A stretch of DNA of 33,847 nucleotides from Clostridium sp. CF012 (lineage in GTDB: Bacteria > Bacillota > Clostridia > Clostridiales > Clostridiaceae): the NCBI RefSeq assembly GCF_018861755.1, contig NZ_JAHLEF010000044.1:1-33847 (forward strand), given 5' to 3'. Below are positions 16,783 to 26,102 of this stretch, piece by piece. The notes below the pieces were generated by a model, which did no database searches, was not told the origin of the DNA, and saw only the letters and a program-made list of their open reading frames with translations. The translations under genes were made by a program, and so were the position numbers. The first letter of the stretch is position 1; each line of letters begins with the position of its first letter.

Positions 16783-17700
16783 ATGGCACAGTTATCGAAA
16801 GAAAAGTTTAAAATAATTGGATGTGAAAATGCTAATGCTGATGAAATATTAAGACCTAGTATGACTTACTGGCAAGATGCATGGAGAAGATTAAAACAAA
16901 ATAAGGTGGCTACAGCCTCATTAATAATGCTGATTTTAATATCATTAATGACTGTTTTTGGACAATATATTAATGGATTTAGTTTTGAAGTTACAAATGA
17001 TAAATTAGTAAATATTCCGCCTAACTTAACACACTGGTTTGGAACAGATAATCTTGGACGTGATGTGTTTTCAAGAGTCTGGGCTGGAGGTAGAGTTTCT
17101 ATAATTATAGGACTTGTAGGAGCTTTCATAGATACTATAGTAGGTGGAATCTATGGTGGAATAGCTGGATTTCATGGTGGAATTATTGATGACATAATGA
17201 TGAGAATAGTTGAGATACTTGCAAGTATTCCTTATCTAGTAATTGTTATATTAGTTTCATTAATATTGCATAAAGGTATTTGGGCTATTATTATTGCCAT
17301 GACTATAACGGGATGGGTTCAAATGGCAAGACTTGTACGTGGACAGTTATTACAAATAAAAGAACAGGAATATGTACTAGCGGCGGCTGCGTTAGGTGCT
17401 AATCCTTCAAGAATTATTGCAAAACATCTACTTCCAAATACACTAGGAATAATGATTGTAGCTATTACTTTCGACATTCCATCCTTTATATTTGGAGAAG
17501 CCTTCTTAAGTTATTTAGGGCAAGGAATTCAATCACCACATACAAGTTGGGGAGCACTAGCAGCTGGAGCACAACCAAACTTAATGTTTTATCCTTATCA
17601 GTTATTCTTTCCATCACTATTTATTAGTTTAACTATGTTATCATTTACATTGCTTGGTGATGGTTTAAGAGATGCGCTAGATCCGAGATTACGTCAATAG
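16783..17700 (+). CDS. oppC: Oligopeptide ABC transporter permease OppC
   Basis: Second membrane subunit, 305 residues. It has the N-terminal OppC extension ending in YWQDAWRRLKQNKVA, a first helix, an external loop with HWFGTDNLGRDVFSRVW (the diagnostic OppC/DppC motif), and five further helices. The EAA loop reads EQEYVLAAAALGANPSRII. The C-terminus LGDGLRDALDPRLRQ is canonical. It sits tightly between oppB (10-base gap) and oppD (10-base gap), so the genes are surely cotranscribed. Confidence 0.94.
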   Translation: MAQLSKEKFKIIGCENANADEILRPSMTYWQDAWRRLKQNKVATASLIMLILISLMTVFGQYINGFSFEVTNDKLVNIPPNLTHWFGTDNLGRDVFSRVWAGGRVSIIIGLVGAFIDTIVGGIYGGIAGFHGGIIDDIMMRIVEILASIPYLVIVILVSLILHKGIWAIIIAMTITGWVQMARLVRGQLLQIKEQEYVLAAAALGANPSRIIAKHLLPNTLGIMIVAITFDIPSFIFGEAFLSYLGQGIQSPHTSWGALAAGAQPNLMFYPYQLFFPSLFISLTMLSFTLLGDGLRDALDPRLRQ

Positions 17701-17710
17701 GGGGAAAATT

Positions 17711-18730
17711 ATGGAAAAAATATTAGATGTAAAAGACTTAAGAGTTTCATTTCATACTTATGCTGGTGAGGTACAAGCAGTAAGGGGTATTTCTTTTTAC
17801 TTAAAAAAAGGAGAAACCTTAGCTGTAGTTGGAGAATCAGGATGTGGCAAAACTGTTACTTCAAAATCACTGATGAGATTAATTCCAGAGCCACCAGGTG
17901 AAATAAAAGAAGGCTCAAAGATGCTATTTGATGGTAAAGATATTAGTCTTATGTCAGAAAAAGAACTCAGAGAGCTCAGGGGTTCAGATATTTCTATGAT
18001 ATTTCAAGACCCTATGACTTCACTAAACCCAACTATGACTATTGGAAGACAAATATCAGAAAGCTTAATTATACACAGAGGCATGAGTAAAACTGAGGCT
18101 ATGAATGAAGCAATAAAAATGTTAGATTTAGTTAATATTCCTGATGCAGATAAACGTGCCCATCAATATCCTCATGAATTTTCAGGTGGTATGAGGCAAA
18201 GGGCGATGATAGCTATAGCTCTAGCTTGTAATCCTAAAATCCTTATAGCAGACGAACCAACAACAGCTCTCGATGTTACAATACAAGCTCAAATAATGGA
18301 TCTTATTTCGGATCTTCAAGAAAAGCTTGGAACAGCAGTTATCCTTGTAACTCATGATTTAGGAATTGTTGCAGACGTTGCAGACAGGATACAAGTAATG
18401 TATGCAGGACAAATAATAGAGCATGGAACAGTAGATGAAATATTTAAAAATCCACAACATCCATATACTTGGGCGCTGCTTCAATCAGTTCCAAGACTGG
18501 ATACTAAAAATAAAGGCAAACTCTATTCTTTGCGTGGAACGCCACCGGATTTACTTAAACCACCAGTGGGATGTTCCTTTGCAGCAAGATGTGAACATTG
18601 TATGCAAATATGCAAAGAAGAAATGCCAGAAGTTACAACTTTAAGTGAAAATCATGAAGTTTGCTGTTGGCTAAAACATTCTATGGCACCAAAGGTTGAT
18701 ATTCCAGAAGCGTTAAGAGGTGATAAATAA
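17711..18730 (+). CDS. oppD: Oligopeptide ABC transporter ATPase OppD
   Basis: One of the paired ATPases that power peptide import. In order: Walker A GESGCGKT (about 41-48), Q-loop IFQDPMTSLNP, signature SGGMRQR, Walker B ILIADEPTTALD and switch His in VTHDLG. The C-terminal oligopeptide-transporter domain carries a Cys cluster (CSFAARCEHCMQIC), which in related proteins binds an iron-sulfur cluster. At 339 residues the length is normal. Its stop overlaps the oppF start by one base (TAATG). Confidence 0.95.
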   Translation: MEKILDVKDLRVSFHTYAGEVQAVRGISFYLKKGETLAVVGESGCGKTVTSKSLMRLIPEPPGEIKEGSKMLFDGKDISLMSEKELRELRGSDISMIFQDPMTSLNPTMTIGRQISESLIIHRGMSKTEAMNEAIKMLDLVNIPDADKRAHQYPHEFSGGMRQRAMIAIALACNPKILIADEPTTALDVTIQAQIMDLISDLQEKLGTAVILVTHDLGIVADVADRIQVMYAGQIIEHGTVDEIFKNPQHPYTWALLQSVPRLDTKNKGKLYSLRGTPPDLLKPPVGCSFAARCEHCMQICKEEMPEVTTLSENHEVCCWLKHSMAPKVDIPEALRGDK

Positions 18731-19695
18731 TGGATAAGAAAAATGATATTTTAATTGAGGTTAAAAATCTTAAAAAATATTTTCAAGTTGGTAAACATGC
18801 TACCTTAAAAGCGGTGGACGATGTTAGCTTTTTCATAAGAAAAGGTGAAACTCTAGGACTTGTTGGAGAATCTGGTTGTGGGAAAACTACTTGTGGAAGA
18901 ACCGTAATGGGTATGTATAGTGCAACTGGTGGAGAGGTAATATTTGATGGAATTGATGTTCATAAATTAAATAAGAAAGCAAAAAAAGATTTTGCAAGAA
19001 GAGCACAAATAATATTCCAAGATCCTTATGCTTCATTAAATCCAAGAATGACTGTTGGAGATATAATTGGTGAAGGCATAGATATTCATAATTTGTACAC
19101 TGGACAAGAAAGAACTAATAGAGTATTTGAACTTTTACAACTAGTAGGACTTAATAAAGAACATGGCTCAAGGTTTCCACATGAATTTTCAGGTGGTCAA
19201 AGACAAAGAATAGGAATAGCCAGGGCCCTTGCTATAGAACCAGAATTTATAGTATGTGATGAGCCAATTTCAGCTCTTGACGTTTCAATTCAAGCACAAA
19301 TTGTTAATTTATTGATACAACTACAGCAGGAGTTAGGACTCACTTATTTATTTATAGCTCATGACCTATCAATGGTTAAACATATATCGGATAGAGTAGG
19401 AGTAATGTACCTTGGATCAATGGTAGAGCTTGCAAGTAGCCATGATTTATATGAAAAACCACTACATCCATATACTCAAGCACTACTATCTGCAATACCA
19501 GTACCGGATCCAGAAGTTGAAAGAAATAAGACGAGAATTAAACTGGAGGGTGAAGTACCGAGTCCTATAAATCCAAAACCAGGCTGCAGATTTACACCTA
19601 GATGTAGATATGCAAAACCAATTTGTAGTGAAGAAACACCAATCCTTAAAGAAATAGAAAAAGAGCATTATGTGGCTTGTCACTTATTTGATTAA
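18730..19695 (+). CDS. oppF: Oligopeptide ABC transporter ATPase OppF
   Basis: Partner ATPase of OppD, 321 residues. Walker A GESGCGKT lies at about 46-53, the Q-loop is IFQDPYASLNPRM, the signature SGGQRQR, Walker B FIVCDEPISALD and the switch is IAHDLS. The C-terminal domain again has conserved Cys residues (CRFTPRCRYAKPIC). It is the last of the four tightly packed membrane-complex genes; about 300 bases separate it from oppA. Confidence 0.95.
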   Translation: MDKKNDILIEVKNLKKYFQVGKHATLKAVDDVSFFIRKGETLGLVGESGCGKTTCGRTVMGMYSATGGEVIFDGIDVHKLNKKAKKDFARRAQIIFQDPYASLNPRMTVGDIIGEGIDIHNLYTGQERTNRVFELLQLVGLNKEHGSRFPHEFSGGQRQRIGIARALAIEPEFIVCDEPISALDVSIQAQIVNLLIQLQQELGLTYLFIAHDLSMVKHISDRVGVMYLGSMVELASSHDLYEKPLHPYTQALLSAIPVPDPEVERNKTRIKLEGEVPSPINPKPGCRFTPRCRYAKPICSEETPILKEIEKEHYVACHLFD

Positions 19696-19785
19696 AATTA
19701 CTGCCAAGAAATGCAATGAAAATTATGAATATTTAATCAAACGACATTAAATTAAATCATAAATGCTATATTCGGAAAATTATAC

Positions 19786-19814
19786 TTGATTTTCTAAAAA
19801 AGATGGTATATTAT
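19786..19814 (+). promoter_or_regulatory. Internal promoter for oppA
   Basis: TTGATT (19786-19791) and TATTAT (19809-19814) with a 17-base spacer, in the 304-base gap between oppF and oppA. No terminator is obvious between them, so oppA may receive both read-through and its own transcription, as expected for a binding protein needed in excess. The rest of the gap (19815-19999) is AT-rich with no ORF. Confidence 0.5.
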
Positions 19815-19999
19815 GATAATATGAATTTAAGTAATGTGTAAAATAACATTATATAGAATATACAGAATATAAGAATCGTGCTATATTTGATGTTAATAAA
19901 GTTAATTAGGTTATATCATGAATTTATTTTAATATAAATTAAATTTATGATAAATATATATTTATTATCCGTCTAAACATATTAAAGGGGGGTTTTTTC

Positions 20000-21697
20000 G
20001 TGAAAACAAAAAGATTAATGGCTACTATACTAACACTTTCACTAACTGCTTCAATTGCATTAGTAGGTTGTGGAAAGAAACCTGTTGCAGCGCCTGAAAC
20101 AAAACCTGGTGATGCTTCTACAGTTAAAATGGACAAAGATCAATTTTTAAATGGTTATTTAAGGGCTGAGCCGAAGACACTTGACCCAGCAATTGCAACT
20201 GATCGGTATGCAACAGAAACTCTAGTTAACTGTATGGAAGGTTTAACTAGAATTGAGCAAGATGCGAATGGTAAAGATGTTATAAAACCTGCAGGAGCAA
20301 AAGATTGGAAAACTAATGCAGATAAAACTGTATGGACATTTAATTTAAGAGATTTTAATTGGAATGACGGGAAACCAGTAACAGCTCAAGATTTTGAATT
20401 TGCAATTAAAAGAGCACTTAATCCAAAAACTGCTTCAACATATGCATTTATTTTATTTCCTTTAAAAAATGCTCAGAAATATAATTCAGGAAAAGCAAAA
20501 ATTGAAGAAGTAGGAATTAAGGCAATAGATGCAAAGACTTTGGAGTTTACATTAGAGAAAGCTACCCCATACTTCTTAGATTTAACATACTTTAAAGTTA
20601 TGTATCCACAAAGAGAAGATATAGTTAAAGCTAATGGAGAAAAATTTGGTACAGAAGCAAATACGATGGTATATAATGGACCATTTATATTAAAAAATTG
20701 GGCACACCAAAGTAAGATAGAATTTGAAAAGAATCCAACTTATTGGGATAAAGATTCAGTTAAATTGGAAAAATTAACTCTTAATATTTTGAAAGACGAA
20801 ACATCAAGAATGAACTCATTATCAAGTGGTGCCATAGATTATGTTTTAGCCGATAAAGCGGAATGGATTGAAAAATTCAAGGCAACAAATAAGTTTGATG
20901 TAGCAACATTTAATGAGCCATCAGAAAGCTATATTCATTTTAATCAAAAGGATAAATATTTTAAAAACGCTAAAATCCGTCAGGCATTCAGTTTAGCTTA
21001 TGAGAGAGAAAAAGTAGTTAAAGTTTTATATAAAGGGTTAGCTCAACCAGCATATGGATGGTGTCCACCAACACTCCAAATAGGCGGAAAAGATTATAGA
21101 GAAAAAGTAGGTATAGAGCCAGTTAAAGCATTTAAGGCAGCAAATCCAGATGCTAAAAAATTGTTGGTTGAAGGTTTAAAAGAAATTGGAGAAAATCCAG
21201 ATCCAGCAAAAGCAACATTTTCTTACCTAGAGTCAGGAACTGATGCTAAAGCTAGAGAATTTGCAGAATACAATCAGCAAATGTTTAAGCAAAATTTAGG
21301 CATAGATTTAAAGGTAGAATATGTAGAGTGGGCAATAGCTCAAAAGAGATCAGATGCATTTGACTATCAAATGACTGGTGTAGCATGGAACGGAGACTAT
21401 AACGATCCAAATACATTCTTTGATATGTTTATGACGGGAGCTAATGTAATTTCAACTGGATGGTCAAATCCAAAATATGATAATTTAATTAAAGAAGCTG
21501 GTAACACAATTGATCCAGAAAAGAGAACAGAGTTCTTTAAACAAGCAGAACAAATATTATTAGTGGATGATGCAGTTATCATTCCAACCGTATATAGAGT
21601 TAAAAATAATTTTAGCGTTAAATATGTAAAAAAAATAATGTCACCATTATTTGGAGCTAATGACTTCAAATATGCTTATACTGAAGGAAGAAAATAG
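20000..21697 (+). CDS. oppA: Oligopeptide-binding lipoprotein OppA
   Basis: Extracellular binding component of the peptide importer, 565 residues, SBP family 5. The signal sequence ends in a lipobox, LVGC, with Cys at about 24. The mature protein begins with the family hallmark YLRAEPKTLDPAIATDRYA and has GLTRIEQD, the WTFNLRDFNWNDGKPVTAQDF signature and YNGPFILKNW further on. The GTG start at 20000 follows GGGGGG (19987-19992). It lies last in oppBCDF-A and ends at a strong terminator. Ligand length preference cannot be told. Confidence 0.95.
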   Translation: MKTKRLMATILTLSLTASIALVGCGKKPVAAPETKPGDASTVKMDKDQFLNGYLRAEPKTLDPAIATDRYATETLVNCMEGLTRIEQDANGKDVIKPAGAKDWKTNADKTVWTFNLRDFNWNDGKPVTAQDFEFAIKRALNPKTASTYAFILFPLKNAQKYNSGKAKIEEVGIKAIDAKTLEFTLEKATPYFLDLTYFKVMYPQREDIVKANGEKFGTEANTMVYNGPFILKNWAHQSKIEFEKNPTYWDKDSVKLEKLTLNILKDETSRMNSLSSGAIDYVLADKAEWIEKFKATNKFDVATFNEPSESYIHFNQKDKYFKNAKIRQAFSLAYEREKVVKVLYKGLAQPAYGWCPPTLQIGGKDYREKVGIEPVKAFKAANPDAKKLLVEGLKEIGENPDPAKATFSYLESGTDAKAREFAEYNQQMFKQNLGIDLKVEYVEWAIAQKRSDAFDYQMTGVAWNGDYNDPNTFFDMFMTGANVISTGWSNPKYDNLIKEAGNTIDPEKRTEFFKQAEQILLVDDAVIIPTVYRVKNNFSVKYVKKIMSPLFGANDFKYAYTEGRK

Positions 21698-21714
21698 TAT
21701 AAAATATAAATGAG

Positions 21715-21756
21715 AAGATAGTGCGGTAATTTTTAATATCGCACTATCTTTTTATT
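21715..21756 (+). terminator. Intrinsic terminator after oppA
   Basis: AAGATAGTGCG (21715-21725) pairs with CGCACTATCTT (21740-21750) and a T run follows. Confidence 0.9.
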
Positions 21757-21913
21757 TACAAAAAAATATAAAATTTAAAATTGCAAATTCGCAATAAGAT
21801 GGTTTAATAGAAAAAAGATATTTGCGTTTCTTTTGTTATTATGAATAAAAAACCCCAGATATGTGAAAAATATAATATATTAAAATATTATATAATACAA
21901 TTTGGAGGTTATC

Positions 21914-22153
21914 ATGGGAAAAACACCTTTAAAAAAAATTATTAAAGCAAAATTAAAAGGGAACAAAGAGTTAACTAAAAATGAAATGCTTCGGGAAACA
22001 TTAAAATATGAAATAGCCGAAGAATTAGGCTTAACCGAAAAGATAGAAGCCGTAGGTTGGAGTGGGCTAACAGCAGAAGAAACAGGAAGAGTTGGGGGTC
22101 TAATGACAAAAAAAAAGAAAAGTATAAATCTTCCTAAAAACGAAGAATTTTAA
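21914..22153 (+). CDS. Small acid-soluble spore protein, alpha/beta-type
   Basis: A 79-residue protein with both helical signatures of alpha/beta SASPs, which coat and protect spore DNA. LKYEIAEELGL (about 30-40) contains the usual site of the germination protease, and GLTAEETGRVGGLMTKK (about 51-67) is the second DNA-binding helix. It has extra Lys-rich ends and resembles the minor, diverged SspF-like forms. The frame opens at a TTG (21902) that overlaps the ribosome site GGAGG (21904-21908), so the start is ATG 21914. A TGAATA at 21842-21847 fits a sigma-G -35, but the expected -10 about 18 bases on is only a partial match (4 of 7). Confidence 0.85.
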   Translation: MGKTPLKKIIKAKLKGNKELTKNEMLRETLKYEIAEELGLTEKIEAVGWSGLTAEETGRVGGLMTKKKKSINLPKNEEF

Positions 22154-22239
22154 AAAATGAGCAAATTATTTTGGACAATATTTGGTGTATAGGTTAGAAT
22201 ATTATATATCATTATAGTTTTAAAAGGAGAAATGATCAA

Positions 22240-22986
22240 ATGGATTGTTATAAAGAATTTGCTCACATATACGATAAACTAATCAATGCTGACATTGATT
22301 ATAAAACGTGGGCTTCCAACATATTATGCATTTGTAGTGAATATGGTATTGATAGGTCGAGCTACTTGGATTTAGCCTGTGGTACAGGGAATCTTACTAT
22401 AGAAATTGCAAGTAAATTTAATCAAACATGGGCAGTTGATTTATCTTGTGATATGTTGTGTGAAGCAGAGAAAAAAAATAGGGATGCAGGTATTAAAGCA
22501 AAATTTGTATGTCAAGATATTTGTGGATTGAGTTTGAACAATACCTTTAACCTTATAACTTGCTGTTTAGATTCGACCAACTACATATTAGAAGAAGAAG
22601 ATTTTAAAAAGTATCTATTAGGGGTTTATGATTTGTTAAAAGAGAATAGTTTATTTATTTTTGATATTAATTCTTACTATAAATTAACTAATATACTTGG
22701 TAATAATATTTATAATTATGATTCGGAGGATGTAGTATATATTTGGGAGAATTATTTAGAAAATGATATAGTAGATATGAATTTAACCTTTTTTATAAAA
22801 GAAGGACAAGTATACAGAAGATTTGATGAGCAGCATTCAGAAAGAGCTTATAAAGAAGAATATGTAGAAAGTGTTATAAAAGAAATTGGGTTTGAAATAA
22901 TAAAAAAAATGGATAACTATGAAGATAAAGCAGTAAGTGAAAACACAGAGAGAATATGTTATGTGCTTTCTAAGTCAAAAAAATAA
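22240..22986 (+). CDS. Class I SAM-dependent methyltransferase
   Basis: A 248-residue Rossmann-fold methyltransferase. Motif I is YLDLACGTGNLT (about 42-53), the acidic end of strand two is WAVDLSCDML, FVCQDICGL follows, and FNLITCCLDSTNYI is the motif IV region. This matches the widespread YqeM/Methyltransf_25-like group of uncharacterised enzymes. The substrate cannot be predicted. AAGGAG precedes the ATG. Hsp33 begins 21 bases after its stop on the same strand, so cotranscription is likely. Confidence 0.8.
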   Translation: MDCYKEFAHIYDKLINADIDYKTWASNILCICSEYGIDRSSYLDLACGTGNLTIEIASKFNQTWAVDLSCDMLCEAEKKNRDAGIKAKFVCQDICGLSLNNTFNLITCCLDSTNYILEEEDFKKYLLGVYDLLKENSLFIFDINSYYKLTNILGNNIYNYDSEDVVYIWENYLENDIVDMNLTFFIKEGQVYRRFDEQHSERAYKEEYVESVIKEIGFEIIKKMDNYEDKAVSENTERICYVLSKSKK

Positions 22987-23007
22987 TATATAAGGGGGAA
23001 TTGGTAT

Positions 23008-23889
23008 ATGGATAAATTGGTTAGAGCTACTGCAAAGAGTGGTCAGGTTAGAATAATTGCAGCCATAACTACGGATTTAGTAAATGAGGGAGTAGGTATG
23101 CATTTATGCGCACCTACGGCAGCAGCTACATTAGGTAGGATGCTAACAGCCGGTACGCTTATGGGAACTATGCTAAAGTCCAAGGAAGATAGTTTAACCT
23201 TGCAAATAGATGGTGGAGGGAAAGCTAGAGGCGTGGTAGTAACTGCTCATGCAGATTCAAGTGTAAAAGGCTACATTGGGAATCCAGATGTGGATTTACC
23301 TGCGAGTAGCAAGGGTAAGCTTGATGTAAGCGGTGCTATAGGTGTGGATGGTTATTTAAGAGTTATAAGAGATATGGGGCTAAAGGAGCCGTATATAGGT
23401 CAAGTGCCAATTCGTACGGGAGAAATTGGCGATGATTTAGCTTATTACTTTACTGTTTCAGAGCAGACGCCTTCAGCGGTGGGACTTGGAGTATTAGTGG
23501 ACACGGACATGAGCATTAAAGCTTCAGGAGGGTTTATAATCCAAATGATGCCTGGTGCAGATGAATTCTTGGCTGATATAATAACATATCGACTTGAAGA
23601 AGTTCCGTCTATAACGGAATTCATAGCAAAAGGAATGTCTATTGAAGAGATTTTAGAATTTATATTTGAAGACATGGAACTTAAAATACTTGAAGAGATT
23701 GTGCCAACATATAAATGTGATTGTTGTAGAGAGCGGGTTGAGAGGGCATTAATAAGTATAGGCAAAAAAGACCTAGAGGAATTATATAATGATGGTAAAA
23801 CAGAGGAAATCCAGTGTCATTTTTGTAATAAAAATTATGAATTTAATCATGAAGACATTGAGCAATTACTGAAAAGTGTTAATTCATAG
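23008..23889 (+). CDS. hslO: Redox-regulated chaperone Hsp33
   Basis: A cytoplasmic holdase chaperone switched on by oxidation. The N-terminal domain is typical ([16 protein letters not shown], then [13 protein letters not shown]), with conserved GNP and [10 protein letters not shown] segments. The C-terminal zinc switch has Cys at about 237, 239 and 240 (CDCC) and 270 and 273 (CHFC), fitting the C-X-C plus C-X-X-C pattern. Length, 293 residues, is standard. The ATG follows AAGGGGGA. It ends at a hairpin before the tRNA cluster. Confidence 0.95.
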   Translation: MDKLVRATAKSGQVRIIAAITTDLVNEGVGMHLCAPTAAATLGRMLTAGTLMGTMLKSKEDSLTLQIDGGGKARGVVVTAHADSSVKGYIGNPDVDLPASSKGKLDVSGAIGVDGYLRVIRDMGLKEPYIGQVPIRTGEIGDDLAYYFTVSEQTPSAVGLGVLVDTDMSIKASGGFIIQMMPGADEFLADIITYRLEEVPSITEFIAKGMSIEEILEFIFEDMELKILEEIVPTYKCDCCRERVERALISIGKKDLEELYNDGKTEEIQCHFCNKNYEFNHEDIEQLLKSVNS

Positions 23890-23908
23890 ATTAAAATATA
23901 GTTTTTAA

Positions 23909-23942
23909 AAGGAGAAAGTGTAGTATACATGTTCTCCTTCCT
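23909..23942 (+). terminator. Terminator-like hairpin after hslO
   Basis: AAGGAGAA (23909-23916) pairs with TTCTCCTT (23932-23939); the tail is T/C-rich. Confidence 0.6.
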
Positions 23943-24081
23943 CTTATTTATTAAACATAAGCTATATTTTATAGGAATATATACGTAGTTTACCATATGT
24001 TGAAAAACAAAGGAAAATAGCGGGAATTCGACAATTAAGGAGCATAAGTGAAACAACTATGAATATTCACTATAGATTTTG

Positions 24082-24110
24082 TTGACAATAGCAAGAAAAT
24101 TTTATATTAT
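24082..24110 (+). promoter_or_regulatory. Promoter of the tRNA cluster
   Basis: TTGACA (24082-24087), 17 bases, TATTAT (24105-24110). A second TTGACA at 24179-24184, with TAGACT at 17 bases or TATAAT (24207-24212) at 22, could be another promoter closer to the first tRNA. The DNA from 23943 to 24081 has no recognised gene. Confidence 0.75.
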
Positions 24111-24229
24111 AGTGATGTAGTAAGTAAGCAGCTATAAAGTAAACGATAAAGTAGAAAAACAGTTAACGCATAAAGTTGTTGACAAGTTTTATGAAATGAT
24201 GTAGACTATAATAGTTGATGAAAATATGT

Positions 24230-24305
24230 GGGAGCATAGCTCAGCTGGGAGAGCATCTGCCTTACAAGCAGAGGGTCACAGGTTCGAACCCTGTTGTTCC
24301 CACCA
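24230..24305 (+). tRNA. tRNA-Val (TAC)
   Basis: A 76-base cloverleaf: acceptor GGGAGCA pairs with TGTTCCC, the anticodon loop CTTACAA gives TAC, GGTTCGAACC forms the T arm and CCA is encoded. Confidence 0.97.
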
Positions 24306-24310
24306 CATAT

Positions 24311-24387
24311 GGCCCAGTGGCTCAGTTGGTTAGAGTGCCGCCCTGTCACGGCGGAGGTCGACGGTTCGAGTCCGTTCTGGGTCGCCA
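24311..24387 (+). tRNA. tRNA-Asp (GTC)
   Basis: A 77-base cloverleaf: acceptor GGCCCAG pairs with CTGGGTC (one G-T), anticodon GTC in CCGCCCTGTCACGGCGG, discriminator G, CCA encoded. Confidence 0.97.
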
Positions 24388-24410
24388 TTTAAATTTAATA
24401 ACATTAATAA

Positions 24411-24486
<76 letters not shown>

Positions 24487-24491
24487 GTGTT

Positions 24492-24566
24492 GCGGGAGTG
24501 GCTCAGTGGTAGAGCGTCACCTTGCCAAGGTGAACGTCGCGAGTTCGAATCTCGTCTTCCGCTCCA
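24492..24566 (+). tRNA. tRNA-Gly (GCC)
   Basis: A 75-base cloverleaf: acceptor GCGGGAG pairs with CTTCCGC, anticodon GCC in TCACCTTGCCAAGGTGA, CCA encoded. Confidence 0.97.
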
Positions 24567-24589
24567 ACTATAATTTAAATTTAATTAAT

Positions 24590-24664
24590 GGCGCTATAGC
24601 CAAGCGGTAAGGTCAAGGTCTGCAAAACCTTTATTCCCCGGTTCAAATCCGGGTGGCGCCTCCA
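24590..24664 (+). tRNA. tRNA-Cys (GCA)
   Basis: A 75-base cloverleaf: acceptor GGCGCTA pairs with TGGCGCC, the loop CTGCAAA gives anticodon GCA, CCA encoded. Confidence 0.97.
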
Positions 24665-24665
24665 T

Positions 24666-24707
24666 AATATAACCCTTAGAACTGAAAAGTTCTAAGGGTT
24701 ATATTAA
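24666..24707 (+). terminator. Terminator of the tRNA cluster
   Basis: AATATAACCCTTAGAACT pairs with AGTTCTAAGGGTTATATT immediately after the CCA of tRNA-Cys. Confidence 0.85.
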
Positions 24708-24752
24708 TTTATAAGCAGAGTGTGAAACAAAACAAAAAACATGGCATGTGGC

Positions 24753-24769
24753 ATGGGGACGGTTAACAA
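24753..24769 (+). repeat. Left end of the RAYT unit (REP core)
   Basis: ATGGGGACGGTTAACAA; the inner 15 bases also occur at 4750-4764. Confidence 0.85.
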
Positions 24770-24859
24770 CTATTAGAACTATTAACATAAGAATATGAAT
24801 ATCATTTCTATCCAAAGGCAATAATTTAAAGAAGAACTTAGGAGTAGGGGTGATTTTTT

Positions 24860-25771
24860 ATGGCAAGAAAGGCAAGATTAAAAGCAGCCGACGCTATATT
24901 TCATATTATGTGTAAAAGTATCAGCGAGGTAGATTTATATAGGGATTCTGAAGATAAAGAAAAGTATTTATTACTTGTGAAGAAGTATAAAAAGCTCTAT
25001 AATGTTAAAATTTACGGGTACTGTCTTATGGATAACCATGCACATTTATTGGTTGATGCTAATGGGGCAGACATATCAAAAGTCATGCACGGAATTAATT
25101 TTTCTTATGCGATGTACTTTAATAAAAAATATGCTAGAGAAGGCCATCTTTTTAAAGATAGATTTAAGAGCAAAATAGTTGATAATGACAAATATTTAAA
25201 GACTGTATCATTGTATATACATAATAATCCTACAGATATAAGTGAATTTAAAGATTGTCCTGAAAAATATGCTTTTTCTAGCTTGGGAATATATATTGGG
25301 AAAAGACGGGACCACTTCAATATAGTTGATTATGGATTTGTCTTGGACTTTTTTGGAAATGACATTAGTACCGCTAGAAAAAGCTACTATAGCCATGTTT
25401 TTGGATGTAATGACGAAAAATTAAAAGAAGAATTTGAATTCAAAGATGAAAAAACAGAATATAGAAGTGGAAGGAAGATACTTGTAAGAAATTTTTCAGC
25501 AGAAGATGTAATGGAATTTATAGCATCAAAGATGAATATATCCAAGTTTCATCTTAACATTAAGTACAGTAGAAAGCTCGTACGTGCAAAATCCCTAACA
25601 GTTATTTTAATGCGCAGTCTTTGCAATTTTAAATTCAGCGAGATATCCAACACTCTGGGAAACATTTCACAGGCCAGATTATCAAAATTGAGTAACATTG
25701 GTATTGAATTAATTGGAAATGATGAAAAATATGAAAATATTATCGGAGAGTTTATTGGATTTTATGCTTAG
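24860..25771 (+). CDS. REP-associated tyrosine transposase (Y1_Tnp)
   Basis: A 303-residue single-strand HUH transposase of the IS200/RAYT group. MARKARLKAADAIFHIMCKS is the usual beginning, the metal-binding HxH is HAH in MDNHAHLLV (about 60-62), and the catalytic Tyr is in LYIHNNP (about 119). GHLFKDRFKSKIV lies between them. The C-terminal about 100 residues look like a DnaA-C-type helix-turn-helix (VRAKSLTVILMRSLCNFKFSEIS ... GNISQARLSKL), as in many Firmicutes RAYTs. The frame is intact with all key residues. The ribosome site is moderate (GGAGTAGGGGTG). RAYTs are thought to process the REP sequences that flank them. Confidence 0.9.
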   Translation: MARKARLKAADAIFHIMCKSISEVDLYRDSEDKEKYLLLVKKYKKLYNVKIYGYCLMDNHAHLLVDANGADISKVMHGINFSYAMYFNKKYAREGHLFKDRFKSKIVDNDKYLKTVSLYIHNNPTDISEFKDCPEKYAFSSLGIYIGKRRDHFNIVDYGFVLDFFGNDISTARKSYYSHVFGCNDEKLKEEFEFKDEKTEYRSGRKILVRNFSAEDVMEFIASKMNISKFHLNIKYSRKLVRAKSLTVILMRSLCNFKFSEISNTLGNISQARLSKLSNIGIELIGNDEKYENIIGEFIGFYA

Positions 25772-26069
25772 TAATAATTCACTTGTATGTATTTCACTAT
25801 AATTTTTAATATTGGGCTTAATACCTGATTTAAAGATAGTACTTAAATTCTTAAATTCATTTATATAACAATTTTAAGCTATATAAATAAAAAATTCAAA
25901 ATTACTTATAATTTTTTGTTTTTAATAAAACTGGACAAGCATTTAAAACTAAATTTTTATTTATATATATAGATCATAAAAATGATAAAAGAAGGGCGAA
26001 GTCAGATAGATTATCAATGAAAAGGTACAAGCTTTCATGAAAAACTTGTACTAATTAAAGAATAAATAA
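25772..26069. other. Non-coding right part of the RAYT unit
   Basis: AT-rich sequence without a credible ORF. GTACAAG (26025-26031) pairs with CTTGTAC (26045-26051), a hairpin that could end the transposase transcript or act in end recognition. Confidence 0.5.
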
Positions 26070-26086
26070 TTGTTAACCGTCCCCAT
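26070..26086 (-). repeat. Right end of the RAYT unit (REP core, inverted)
   Basis: TTGTTAACCGTCCCCAT, perfect reverse complement of 24753-24769; the inner 15 bases also occur at 4961-4975. Confidence 0.85.
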
Positions 26087-26102
26087 CTCTTTCGGTTGCT
26101 TT

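Larger units (their letters stand above)
24753..26086 (+). mobile_element. REP-bounded transposase unit (RAYT)
   Basis: A 1334-base unit bounded by a perfect 17-bp inverted repeat, ATGGGGACGGTTAACAA at 24753-24769 and its complement at 26070-26086. It contains one Y1 (HUH) transposase gene, a non-coding right part of about 300 bases and a hairpin near the right end. It sits just downstream of the tRNA cluster and 16 bases from the stop of the following leftward gene. No target duplication is evident. Whether the whole unit moves, or the ends are REP sequences flanking a domesticated gene, is open. Confidence 0.75.
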
